From Xenophilus azovorans DSM 13620 (GTDB lineage Bacteria; Pseudomonadota; Gammaproteobacteria; Burkholderiales; Burkholderiaceae_C), in the NCBI RefSeq assembly GCF_000745855.1, contig NZ_JQKD01000005.1:186001-250000 (forward strand): DNA of 64,000 bases, in the 5' to 3' direction. Below are positions 53,625-62,283 of the stretch, piece after piece. The translations under genes and the position numbers were made by a program. The notes beneath the pieces are model-generated. The model had not been told where the DNA came from. It ran no database searches and saw nothing but the letters and a program-made list of their open reading frames with translations. Each line of letters opens with the position of its first letter. The stretch's first letter is position 1.

Positions 53625-54908
53625 ATGAGCACATGCCCCGATCCCACGTCGGGCCGGCAGCCGGATTTCCTGGATGCGAAGGCCAGTCTTGCCCTTCTGG
53701 GCGTCCGCCCGCAGACGCTCTACGCCTATGTGAGCAGGGGGGCCATCCGCAGCGTGCCCCAGCCCGGAACCAAGGCGCACCTGTACAGCCGCTCGGACAT
53801 CGAACGGGTGGTCGCGCGCGCGGCCGCCCGCGCGGGCCATGCTGCGGCGGCGGCCGGTGCGATGGACCATGGGCCACCCATCGTCAGCAGCGGTATCACG
53901 GAAATCACCGAGGCGGGTCCTGCGTACCGGGGCTACCTGGCCAGCGACCTCGCGCGGCAGGGCGTTCCGTTCGAGCGTGTCTGCGAGCTGCTGTGGGGTG
54001 CTCCGCTCGATGTCGACAGGGCCAGCGCCTGGAGAATCCCGCCGCGCGACCAGGCACTGGCACGCGAAGCCGGTTTGCGGATCCTGCACGGCGCTGATCC
54101 TCACCGCGTGTACGGGTCGCTTGCGATGCTGGCTCTCCAGTTGGAGCGCACCCTCCGGATGTCGGGCGGCGGTGCCCAGGACGCGGGTGTCGCGCAAGAG
54201 GCGCGCCTGCTGATCTGTGCGGTGGCGCAAGCGCTGGGATGTGTCGGCCCGGCCAGAGCGCTGACGCTGCCGGATCGCTCCGAATCGATCGCATCGACGC
54301 TGATCCGCTCCTTCGGGTGCGAGACCACGCCCGCGCGGATCCGGGCGGTGAACGCGCTGCTCGTGCTTCTCGCTGACCACGAACTGCCGCCCGGCACCCT
54401 GGCCGTCCGCGCGGCGGCCTCGGGAGGCGCGAACCTTTTCGACTGTATCGCCGTGGGCATCTGCGCAAGCGCCGGCACCGAGATCGCCGGGCACTATGCG
54501 GTCGTGGACCGCTTCCTCACCGCAAGACCGTCCGCGACAGCGCTGCGTGACAAGGCCCTGCGGCTGCACCAGCGGGCGCAGCGGATCCCGGGCTTCACGC
54601 ATCCGCTCTACATGGGCGGCGACCCGCGCGCGAGGCACCTGCTCGCCATCGCCGCGGAGCTGGCCGACGACTCCTTCAACATGCGACAGGTGACCGATTT
54701 CGTCGGGTGGGCGCAGGAGAATCTCGCGGACCATCCCAGGCATGAGTTCGCCGTCGTCTGCCTGGTGCGGGCGCTCCGGCTTCCCGTCTGGTCGGCTGCG
54801 GTCTTCTTCCTGGTGGCGCGCATGGCCGGCTGGGCTGCGCATGTGGAGGAGCAGCGCAGCGTGACCGGCCTTTGGCGGCCGCGCGCCCGTTACGTCCCCC
54901 GCCCATGA
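53625..54908 (+). CDS. HTH domain fused to a citrate-synthase-like domain with altered active site
   Basis: In this 427-aa protein, residues about 14-65 form a MerR/excisionase-like winged helix (FLDAKASLALLGVRPQTLYA, then YSRSDIERV). Residues 85-427 are citrate-synthase-like (DHELPPGTLAVRAAASGGAN, GFTHPLYMGGDPRA). The first catalytic His (His252) is kept, but the GPLHGG segment with the second His is replaced by GTEIAGHY, and the catalytic Asp of the usual P-N-x-D-F motif is Glu374 (PRHEFAVV). Citrate synthase activity is therefore doubtful. HTH-citrate-synthase fusions are known as a family of unclear function. Here a ligand-sensing regulator is plausible. Confidence 0.82.
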   Translation: MSTCPDPTSGRQPDFLDAKASLALLGVRPQTLYAYVSRGAIRSVPQPGTKAHLYSRSDIERVVARAAARAGHAAAAAGAMDHGPPIVSSGITEITEAGPAYRGYLASDLARQGVPFERVCELLWGAPLDVDRASAWRIPPRDQALAREAGLRILHGADPHRVYGSLAMLALQLERTLRMSGGGAQDAGVAQEARLLICAVAQALGCVGPARALTLPDRSESIASTLIRSFGCETTPARIRAVNALLVLLADHELPPGTLAVRAAASGGANLFDCIAVGICASAGTEIAGHYAVVDRFLTARPSATALRDKALRLHQRAQRIPGFTHPLYMGGDPRARHLLAIAAELADDSFNMRQVTDFVGWAQENLADHPRHEFAVVCLVRALRLPVWSAAVFFLVARMAGWAAHVEEQRSVTGLWRPRARYVPRP

Positions 54909-55266
54909 GCGTGGCGAGGCACGTGCGGGTCGCTCGCGCCGCCCTGTGTCGCTCAGAGCCGAGAGGCGGTCCTCTGCGAGAGCGGACTGGACGCCGGGCA
55001 TTGCGGGCTAGCGGCGGCCGGCCTGCCGCTGCGAACTCGTGCGTCTTCTCTTTCCAGGGAGCAGTCCCCGATGATGGGCGATGGCCACGCCGCAGTTGCG
55101 CTGCGGCCTGCCAAACGGTGCGTCCGCGCAGTGGCGCTGCGCGAGGGGCGGTTGGAAGAGGGCATGGTGCGGGTGGAAGCCCTGCCGCGCGACACTGACC
55201 TGGCCTGCCTTAACAGCCTGCGCCACTGGATCGCGGCGGCGTCGGCCCGAGCGCTGTCCGGAGGTG
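54909..55266. other. Convergent intergenic region
   Basis: About 360 bp between the ends of the convergent citrate-synthase-like and hydrolase genes. No gene is supported and no clear T-tailed terminator hairpin was seen. Confidence 0.4.
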
Positions 55267-56313
55267 CTAGGACGCCGAGGCGGTGAACTTGCCGGTCTGC
55301 AGCCAGGCCGCAATACCGGCTGCCAACTGGTCGCTGTTGCTCTCCATCATCATCATGTGGCCGTTGCCCTGGATGCCCCGGTCGCCCAGCGGAATGAACT
55401 CCGCGCGCGCGCCGATGTCGTTCAGCCAGTCGACGATGGGCTTGTCGATGGCGGCCGTGTGGTCCGCGTCATTGGTGCCCATGACCAGGGCCACGCGCTT
55501 GCCCTTGTAGCCCGAGGGGTCGGTCACGCGGGGCGCGCTGTTCTCATAGTTCACTCGCTCCAGCAGCAACCGGGGCGGAATGACGGTGAGGCTGGCCAGG
55601 TAGCTGTCCAGATACTCGCGCGGGAAGCGCGTGCTGCTGCCGACCAGCTTCTTGGTGGCCCAGCCCGGTTCGGCAACGAAGGGTAGCTTGCGGCTGAGCT
55701 TGAGCACCGGAGCGCCGGGCGCCAAGCGGACTTCCACGTGGTCCGGCGTGCTGGACAGGAACTCGGTCGGCGCGCTAACGTTGGCCGGCCCGCCAGGTGC
55801 GATTGCCACCAGGGAGACGATGCGGTCGCCGAAGAGTTCGAGCAGCTTCCAGCCGAAGGGGCCCGACATCGAATGCGTCATGACGATCGCCGGGCGGTCC
55901 AGCGTGGCCAGCACCTTGCCAAGGCCCTTCACCACCGTCTCGCCCGACAGCTCGTCGTAGGGGATGTAGCCGCTGCGACCGGTGCCTGCCCAGTCGGGCA
56001 CCACCACCTGGTAGCCCTGGGCCGCGAAGAAGGGCGCCCAGCCCGGGCGGCCGTCGGCGGTCGCCATGTAGCAGGAGCCGGTGTGCGCCCCGCCGTGGAT
56101 CATCACCATGGGCGGTTTGCGGGTCTTCGCGACCGGCTCCAGAACCTCGTAGTAGGTCGAAGGATCGGCCACAAAGCCGTTGCGCACCCGCACGGCAGCG
56201 TGGGCGCGCGCGCTGGCACCGGACGCGCCGGTGCTGGCGGCGGCTAGGATGGCACCCATGCCAGCGCTGGTGCGGAAGAACTTCCGGCGGGATGCGGGGG
56301 GCGTGTTGTTCAT
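55267..56313 (-). CDS. Tat-exported alpha/beta hydrolase
   Basis: This 348-aa alpha/beta hydrolase has a twin-arginine signal (SRRKFFRTSAGMGAILAAAS). It has an oxyanion-hole segment MIHGGAHTGSCY, a nucleophile elbow THSMSG (Ser about 147) and a C-terminal His in GIQGNGHMMMME. It is probably periplasmic. Next to phthalate genes and under the same operator type, hydrolysis of a phthalate ester or related aromatic ester outside the cytoplasm is a reasonable guess, but the sequence does not prove it. The usual GxSxG is HSMSG here. Confidence 0.82.
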   Translation of the reverse strand: MNNTPPASRRKFFRTSAGMGAILAAASTGASGASARAHAAVRVRNGFVADPSTYYEVLEPVAKTRKPPMVMIHGGAHTGSCYMATADGRPGWAPFFAAQGYQVVVPDWAGTGRSGYIPYDELSGETVVKGLGKVLATLDRPAIVMTHSMSGPFGWKLLELFGDRIVSLVAIAPGGPANVSAPTEFLSSTPDHVEVRLAPGAPVLKLSRKLPFVAEPGWATKKLVGSSTRFPREYLDSYLASLTVIPPRLLLERVNYENSAPRVTDPSGYKGKRVALVMGTNDADHTAAIDKPIVDWLNDIGARAEFIPLGDRGIQGNGHMMMMESNSDQLAAGIAAWLQTGKFTASAS

Positions 56314-56420
56314 CTTGTCTCCTGGTCCTCTGTGGAATTGGCATCGACTCTGGCACCGCCGGGCGGTCGCTGGGACGACTGGCGAGGACGGCGCAGCGCG
56401 GCCGACCCAGTTCGGCGCAT

Positions 56421-56442
56421 TATTGTTAATCGACTAACAATA
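56421..56442. promoter_or_regulatory. 22-bp perfect inverted repeat, MarR-type operator
   Basis: TATTGTTA and TAACAATA flank a 6-bp spacer to give a perfect 8-bp inverted repeat; its core TTAATCGACTAA matches the TTAG-N4-CTAA form with one change. It lies about 108 bp upstream of the hydrolase gene on the minus strand. Confidence 0.6.
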
Positions 56443-57058
56443 GGAAAGCTGGGGCGAACCCTGTTGTGCGCCGTCCAACCGCCGCGACAGCCCCCCACCT
56501 CCTCGCTGAGCGTTGGCTTGGCGACGCCCTGGCTCCAGACCTCGAGGCGCTGTGTTGCGTCGGCATGCCGCAGATGTCGATGGCGTACGGCACGCCGAGG
56601 GCGTGCGGCACAGGAGGCGCTTGTCTTGGGCCTTGTCCCGTTTCCGCGCATGGCGGAACACCTGCGCGGGCTCGATGAAGGCAAAGGCCTTGGTCGCACC
56701 CTGGTTCGCGTCGATGGGGTCGAGGAACGACCTGGCTGGCTCCTCGCAGGAGTGATCGCCCGAGGCGTTGCGCAAGTGCGCTCGGGTGGCAGTGAGCCCG
56801 CATGTTGGACAGGGGCTACGGGGGCCAGGCACCGCGGTGGAAGGACGTGTCGGAGCCAGCGCCCCGCAGGCGCGAGCTCCTTGAGGGTTCCGGCCGGCCG
56901 GGCCCTGGACATGATGATCGCTCGGTAGGCGAAGGAAGGCCCGTGTCCCTACGGATTGCGGTTGGGGACACTCATCGCGTGTTGCTCGGAGCACGCAAGC
57001 GCGCGATCCACGATGCCGGAGACGATCCTCTTGACCACCTATCGAGCGACCATGATCC
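56443..57058. other. Non-coding gap between hydrolase promoter and aldehyde dehydrogenase
   Basis: About 620 bp between the hydrolase operator and the aldehyde dehydrogenase stop. Frames on both strands have no recognisable family or start context. It may hold gene debris, but nothing can be named. Confidence 0.35.
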
Positions 57059-58561
57059 CTAGCCGAGCTTCACGTTGACGTTCTTCAGCTGCGTGAACTC
57101 CAGCAGCTCCTCCTTGCATTCCTCCCTGCCGACGCCGGACTGCTTGTAGCCGCCGAACGGCGCGCCGGGGATGTGCACCGAACACTCGTTGACCCACACG
57201 TAGCCCGACTGGATCCGCTTCGCGGCACGCAGGCCGGTGTTCAGGCTCGTGGTCCACACCGAGGCCGTCAGCCCGAGCTCCGTGCCATTGACCTCGGCCA
57301 GCATCCGGTCCTCGTCGTCCCAGGAAAACACCGAGAGCACCGGGCCGAAGATCTCTTCGCGTGCGATCCGCATGTCGGGCCGCACGCCCGTGAAGATGGT
57401 GGGCTCGATGAACAGCCCGTCCTTTAGTTGCGCGTCGCGCGCCGTGCGGCCACCGGTCAGCAGCGTGGCCCCCTCGTCGATGCCGGCCTGGATGTAGTGC
57501 AGCGTGCGGTCGTACTGGGCGCGGCTCGCCATTGCGCCCATGGTCGTGTCCAGATGGGTCGCGATGCCGGGCCGGTGTTTGCGCGCGAGCTCCTGCGTCA
57601 CGCGCTGCATGAACTCGTCGTGCAGGGATCGGTGCACGTACAGGCGGCTCGTGGAGCCGCACGACTGCCCGCACCACGTGAAGTTCATGCCGCGCACGGC
57701 CCCCTCCACCGCGCTGCGCAGGTCCGCGTCGGGGTAGATGACCATCGCGTTCTTGCCGCCCAGCTCCAGCAGGGTGCGCTTCATCGTCTCCGCGGCGGAC
57801 CGCAGCACGGCCTTGCCCGCCCCGACGCTTCCGATCAGCGCGACGGCCTGCACATCCGGGTGCACGGACAGCGCGGCACCCGTGTCCCGGCCGCCGGCGA
57901 TGCAGTTCAGCACGCCCGGGGGGAACAGGCCGTCCAGGATCTCCATCAGCCGGATGGTCGACAGCGGCGCCTGCTCCGGCGGCTTGAGAATGACCGTGTT
58001 GCCCGCCGCGAGCGGCGCGGCGATCTTGCCGGCCGCGAACATGAACGGGTGGTTGAAGGGGAAGATCCGCGCGACCGGGCCGAGCGGTTCCCTGAGCGTG
58101 TAGTTCAGCGCGCCGTTGGCGGTGGGGATGGTCTCGCCCTTGATCTCGAGCACCAGTCCCGCGAAGTAGTCCAGCTGGGTGGCCGCGATCTCCGCGTCCA
58201 TCTGCATGGCGCGCACGGGATTGCCGCAGTTGGCGGCGTCCAGCAGCGCCAGCTCGCGTGAATGCAGGCGCACGCGGCGTGCCGCTTCACGCAGCAGCGC
58301 CGCGCGCTGCAGGGGAGGGCTCTCGGCCCAGGCCGGGAAGGCGGCCTTCGCCGAGGCGACCGAGGCGTCAACCTCCGCCGAACCCGCCGAGGTCACGTCG
58401 GCCAGACGCTCGCCCGTGGACGGGTTGAAGGTCGCGATCGCCTGGCCCGCTCCCTCCTGCCAGCGGCCGTCCCAAAAGAGCCCGCTCGACCGGGGCAGGA
58501 CGCGCTGGACGTAGGGGCTCAGGTCGCCGCTGTCCGGCAGGACGATGGGGGCCGCTGTCAT
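57059..58561 (-). CDS. Aldehyde dehydrogenase (benzaldehyde dehydrogenase-like candidate)
   Basis: This 500-aa NAD(P)-dependent aldehyde dehydrogenase has IFPFNHPFMFAAGKIAAPL, the catalytic Glu in LLELGGKNAMVIYPDADL and the nucleophile in TWCGQSCGSTSR. The ATG overlaps the stop of the ThDP decarboxylase gene, so the two are coupled and the decarboxylase's aldehyde product is the likely substrate. By analogy to MdlC-MdlD it would make an aromatic acid such as benzoate or phthalate. Confidence 0.88.
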   Translation of the reverse strand: MTAAPIVLPDSGDLSPYVQRVLPRSSGLFWDGRWQEGAGQAIATFNPSTGERLADVTSAGSAEVDASVASAKAAFPAWAESPPLQRAALLREAARRVRLHSRELALLDAANCGNPVRAMQMDAEIAATQLDYFAGLVLEIKGETIPTANGALNYTLREPLGPVARIFPFNHPFMFAAGKIAAPLAAGNTVILKPPEQAPLSTIRLMEILDGLFPPGVLNCIAGGRDTGAALSVHPDVQAVALIGSVGAGKAVLRSAAETMKRTLLELGGKNAMVIYPDADLRSAVEGAVRGMNFTWCGQSCGSTSRLYVHRSLHDEFMQRVTQELARKHRPGIATHLDTTMGAMASRAQYDRTLHYIQAGIDEGATLLTGGRTARDAQLKDGLFIEPTIFTGVRPDMRIAREEIFGPVLSVFSWDDEDRMLAEVNGTELGLTASVWTTSLNTGLRAAKRIQSGYVWVNECSVHIPGAPFGGYKQSGVGREECKEELLEFTQLKNVNVKLG

Positions 58562-60372
58562 GGCTGGGCTCCTTCCTGGTCTTCATGGGAGCGGGTCATG
58601 CCGGAGGCCATCGCGGCGCTGTAGCCCGGCGTGACGTGCACATCGACGACGACGGTCGCTCCTTCCCGCACCGCGGCGACGGCGCGGGCCAGGACCTCGT
58701 CGAGCTCCGACGGGCTGTCCGTCGGCCCGAGGCCCTGCAGGCCGAGGCCGCGCGCGAGCGCGGCCAGATCGGGGTCCGGGTCTCCGATGCGCTGCCCGAT
58801 CCACCGGTTCTGCACCGGGCGGTCGCGATCGCGGGCCACGCGCTCCTGGTGCAGCTCGTCGTTGAAGAACGACCGGTTGTTGCAGACGATGGTGAGCAGG
58901 GGAACGCCGGCATTGGCGGCGGTCCACAGTGCCGTCAGGCCCATCAGGTAGTCGCCGTCGCCGGTCATCAGCACGGGCAGGCGGTCGGTGCCGCGCAGCG
59001 CCAGCGCGGCGCCGACGGCCATGCCCGGCCCGGAGCCGATGCCGGCGCCCCCGTCCATGCCCAGGTAGTCCAGCGGGTCGCGGAAGTGGCCCATCTCGCC
59101 GCTCCAACCCAGCGGTACGCGGATCAGGGTGACGGGCTGCGTGCCCGCGGCCCGGCGCAGGGCGTCGGCGACCATCGCGATGCTGATTGTCCCGTCTTCC
59201 GGAACCGGTGGCATGGCCATTGGGCGCTTCGGAGCCCGGAGGGCCGAGGTGCGCTCGGTGCAGGCAGCGCAGAGCAGGGGCACGGCGACGTCCGGCTCGA
59301 CCGGCATGAACACGTCCACCGGGGGCAGGCCCTGGTGGTCCATGCTCCAGCCGCGATGGCTGTAGTGGTCGAGCGAGACCTGGATCACCTTGGCGCCGAC
59401 GCTCTCGTTGCGCCATGCCTGCTGCAGCGTGCCGTTCAGGTCGTACCAGTCCAGGCTCAGCACGACATCGGCGGCGCGCAGCGTGGCGGCCGCGTCCGGG
59501 GTCAGGAAGACGCCCGGCACGGCCGCGTGCAGCGGATGGTCGGTGGGGAAAGACGCGCCGGCCCGCAAGTCGGTGAGAACCTGCGCATTGAGCTTCTCGG
59601 CCAACTCGATGCGCTGGCGCCAGCCTTCGCTGGACCTGGAGACCCGCCCCATCAGAATTACCGGACGGGACGCGCCCGAAAGCAGCGCTGCGGCTCTGGC
59701 CAGCTCGTCCCTGCCCGGCACGGCGGGCGAGGGAACCTGGTAGCGGCTGACGTCCGGCAGCGCCGGGATCGCATCGATGCGCGTTTCCTGCAGCGAGACA
59801 TCGAAGCACACGTAGGTGGGGCCGGCGGGAGCGCTCAGCGCGATCTGCTTGGCCCGCAGCAGCGCCTCGTACGACGCGGCGACGGAAGCCGGCTGCGCGT
59901 CCCACTTGCTGAAGTCGCGCACCAGTGCGCCCTGGTCCTGCGCGGTGTGCATCCAGTCGATCCAGGGGCGCCGCTTGGCCGCATCGACCGGGCCCGTCGC
60001 GCCCAGGACCAGCACGGGCACGCGGTCCACCCAGGCGTTGAAGATCGCCATGGACGCATGCATCAGGCCCACGTTGCTGTGAACAATGGCAGCCAGCGGC
60101 TTCCCTGTGACCTTCGCATAGCCGTGGGCGATCGCGACGGCATGCTCCTCATGGAGCACGACCAGCATCTGCGGATCGATGTTGCCGAGGTGGTTGACGA
60201 GGCTGTCGTGCAGACCGCGGAAGCTCGAGCCGGGGTTCAGGAGGACATAGGGGATGTCGAGCGCGCGGATCATCTCCGCGATCGCGTCGCTGGCCCACAG
60301 ACTGCCGGCGCTGGCGCCGGCGCCCGGTGCGGGGATGTCGCGGCGCAAAGGAATGGCTTGCTTCGAATTCAA
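58558..60372 (-). CDS. ThDP-dependent 2-oxo-acid decarboxylase-like enzyme
   Basis: This is a 604-aa protein of the acetolactate synthase/benzoylformate decarboxylase superfamily. The cofactor-activating Glu is in VVLHEEHAVAIAHGYAK, and the ThDP-Mg motif runs from GDGDYLMG to CNNRSFFN. Benzoylformate decarboxylase removes CO2 from aryl 2-oxo acids. The linked aldehyde dehydrogenase and the mandelate dehydrogenase-like gene at 50.8 kb suit this role. At 604 aa it is longer than typical benzoylformate decarboxylases, so a carboligase or acetolactate-synthase-like activity remains possible. Confidence 0.82.
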   Translation of the reverse strand: MNSKQAIPLRRDIPAPGAGASAGSLWASDAIAEMIRALDIPYVLLNPGSSFRGLHDSLVNHLGNIDPQMLVVLHEEHAVAIAHGYAKVTGKPLAAIVHSNVGLMHASMAIFNAWVDRVPVLVLGATGPVDAAKRRPWIDWMHTAQDQGALVRDFSKWDAQPASVAASYEALLRAKQIALSAPAGPTYVCFDVSLQETRIDAIPALPDVSRYQVPSPAVPGRDELARAAALLSGASRPVILMGRVSRSSEGWRQRIELAEKLNAQVLTDLRAGASFPTDHPLHAAVPGVFLTPDAAATLRAADVVLSLDWYDLNGTLQQAWRNESVGAKVIQVSLDHYSHRGWSMDHQGLPPVDVFMPVEPDVAVPLLCAACTERTSALRAPKRPMAMPPVPEDGTISIAMVADALRRAAGTQPVTLIRVPLGWSGEMGHFRDPLDYLGMDGGAGIGSGPGMAVGAALALRGTDRLPVLMTGDGDYLMGLTALWTAANAGVPLLTIVCNNRSFFNDELHQERVARDRDRPVQNRWIGQRIGDPDPDLAALARGLGLQGLGPTDSPSELDEVLARAVAAVREGATVVVDVHVTPGYSAAMASGMTRSHEDQEGAQP

Positions 60373-60384
60373 TGGTTACTCCGC

Positions 60385-61377
60385 TCAATCGGCCTTGATG
60401 CCCGCGCTCTTGATGACACTTGCCCATCGCGCGGTGTCCTTCTCGACCAGCTTGGTCATCTCCCGCGGCGTGCTCGGCCGCGCATCGATGCCTTGCTCGG
60501 CGAGCTTTTCCTTCACCGCAGGCTCCACCAGGACCTTGGTGACATCTTCGTTGATCCGCTTGATCACCGCCGCAGGCGTCCCTGCGGGAGCCGCCAAGCC
60601 GAGCCAGATCTCGCTGTCGTACTGGGGCAGGCCCGCCTCGGCCATCGTCGGGACATCGGCCAGCAGGGAGGCGCGCCGGGTGCCGCCCACGGCGAGCGCG
60701 CGCAGCTTCCCGGTGCGGATGTGTGGCAGCAGCGAGTTGATGGCGCCGAACTGCAGGTCGACCTGGCCGGCCAGCATGTCCGTGATGGCAGGCGCAGCGC
60801 CCTTGTAGGGGATGTGGGTGATGTCGGTGCCCGTCATTGCCTTGAAGAGCTCTGCGGACAGATGCTGCGGGCTGCCGGAGCCCGACGAGGCATAGGTCAG
60901 CTTGCCCGGAGCGGCCTTCGCGAGATCCACCAGTTCCTTCACGGTCGTCGCCTTCACGTTCGAGTTCACGACCAGCACGACAGGCACCGCGCCGAGCTGC
61001 GTGACCTGGGCGAAGTCGCGCGCGACGACGTACGGCGTGTTGGGCAACAGCACCGGATTGATGGACATGGTGTTGTTGTTGGTGATCAGCAGCTTGTAGC
61101 CATCCGCAGGGGCCTTGGCCACGTGGTCGGTCCCGATGCTTCCGGCGGCGCCTGCCTTGTTGTCCACGATGACCGGCTGGTTCCAGATCTGGCTGAGCCG
61201 CTGGCCAATCACGCGGGCGATGACGTCGTTGCTACCGCCGGGAGTGAAGGGCACGATGAGGGTGACCGGCTTGGTGGGGTAGTTCTCTTGCGCGATCGCC
61301 ATGTGGCCGAAGCCTGCGGCGAGCATGGTGGCGGCCGCGAGCAGCGAGCGCCGCGTGGGGCTGGATGGATTCTTCAT
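60385..61377 (-). CDS. TctC/Bug-family solute receptor
   Basis: This 330-aa Bug protein starts at the ATG at 61377 (MKNPSSPTRRSLLAAATMLA) with a Tat-like signal and mature start near QENYPTK. Core VTLIVPFTPGGSNDVIARVI. It is the first gene of the minus-strand operon with the ThDP enzyme (12-bp gap) and aldehyde dehydrogenase, so its ligand is probably the aryl acid processed by them. Confidence 0.9.
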   Translation of the reverse strand: MKNPSSPTRRSLLAAATMLAAGFGHMAIAQENYPTKPVTLIVPFTPGGSNDVIARVIGQRLSQIWNQPVIVDNKAGAAGSIGTDHVAKAPADGYKLLITNNNTMSINPVLLPNTPYVVARDFAQVTQLGAVPVVLVVNSNVKATTVKELVDLAKAAPGKLTYASSGSGSPQHLSAELFKAMTGTDITHIPYKGAAPAITDMLAGQVDLQFGAINSLLPHIRTGKLRALAVGGTRRASLLADVPTMAEAGLPQYDSEIWLGLAAPAGTPAAVIKRINEDVTKVLVEPAVKEKLAEQGIDARPSTPREMTKLVEKDTARWASVIKSAGIKAD

Positions 61378-61438
61378 GGTGTCTCCGGTTGCAGGCAACT
61401 ACACGTGCCCTAAGAAGAACCGAATGCTAGGAACAAGG

Positions 61439-61452
61439 TTGATGTGCATCAA
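61439..61452. promoter_or_regulatory. Inverted repeat TTGATG-N2-CATCAA
   Basis: TTGATGTGCATCAA is a perfect 6-bp inverted repeat with a 2-bp spacer, 62-75 bp upstream of the Bug-decarboxylase-dehydrogenase operon. It differs from the TTAG-N4-CTAA motif, so this operon may answer to another regulator, for example a GntR-type protein. Confidence 0.4.
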
Positions 61453-62093
61453 GCTTGAATGCGCGGTCAACCTATGACGGAAGCAATCTGGCACGGCAGC
61501 CGGCATGGCGAGCTAGGGTCCATCCCGATGTTGATCGATGGTTCAACCGGCGCCGCCCGCTGCCCATGCTGTTCGCGTCAATGGGTTCGCTGTCGGCCCG
61601 CGTGGCCAATGGGCCCGGCTTCCATCGCACGTCGCGCGCATTGGCGAAGACGCCGTGCTGCCCTGACCACTGGGCCGCGTGTCCGTGCGGCGCTGAGCAG
61701 TGCCCACGGTCTCGCGCATCGGCACGGGGCCGGCGATGGCCCGACTAGCGGCGCGTGGAAATTGGAAGCGCACCGCCGGCGGACGCGCCTGCGTGCCCGT
61801 GAATGGCGGGCAGAGGTGGGAGCGCGACCGGATCGCTGACCGGGTCGTTCCATCGGCCGGACATGGGCCATGTCCCGTGTCCGATCGTGCATCGCTCCTT
61901 GCCGCGGCAATGGGATCTGTACCCGATGGGATGCTGCGCGCTTCGCCGCGAGGCATTGATCAGCCAATCAATCCGGGTTGGTTCCGATGCCATCCTGGAT
62001 GGTCTCTGTCAGCGTTCCGCGGCCGCTGGCAAGTCGGCTGAAAAAGCGTCGCACGCCTGCCACAAGCGTTCGATTTTTACCTGAGATATTTAC
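61453..62093. other. Non-coding gap between the Bug operon and the porin promoter
   Basis: About 640 bp without a supported gene. A 17-bp palindrome GGACATGG-N-CCATGTCC lies at 61859-61875. No family was recognised in the short frames. Confidence 0.35.
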
Positions 62094-62125
62094 TTAGGTG
62101 ACTATCTAAAAAGTTAGTCGACTAT
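62094..62125. promoter_or_regulatory. Tandem MarR-type operators before the porin gene
   Basis: TTAGGTGACTAT (62094-62105) and TTAGTCGACTAT (62114-62125) are two copies of the TTAG-N4-CTA(A/T) motif with a 20-bp start-to-start spacing, about two helical turns. TATACT at 62127 is a possible -10. They lie about 160 bp upstream of the porin start. Confidence 0.6.
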
Positions 62126-62283
62126 CTATACTTCCCCGAGCCGGAGGAGCCACGATGAATCCGCGAGTCATCGAGCGATGTGGTCTTTGGTGGGCTGCGC
62201 GTGGAACTTTCCCATGAGACGCCAGGCGCAATGTGAAGAAGAGGAAGTGGGGCAAAGCCCCAAGTTCAACGAAGGAGACAACT

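Noticed and set aside
58585-61413. Plus-strand open frame of about 940 codons
   Set aside because: Shadow of the ThDP decarboxylase and Bug genes; the composition-driven translation has no domain.
61859-61875. Palindrome GGACATGG-N-CCATGTCC as an operator
   Set aside because: It lies far from any start and differs from the other motifs; a chance palindrome in GC-rich DNA is as likely.
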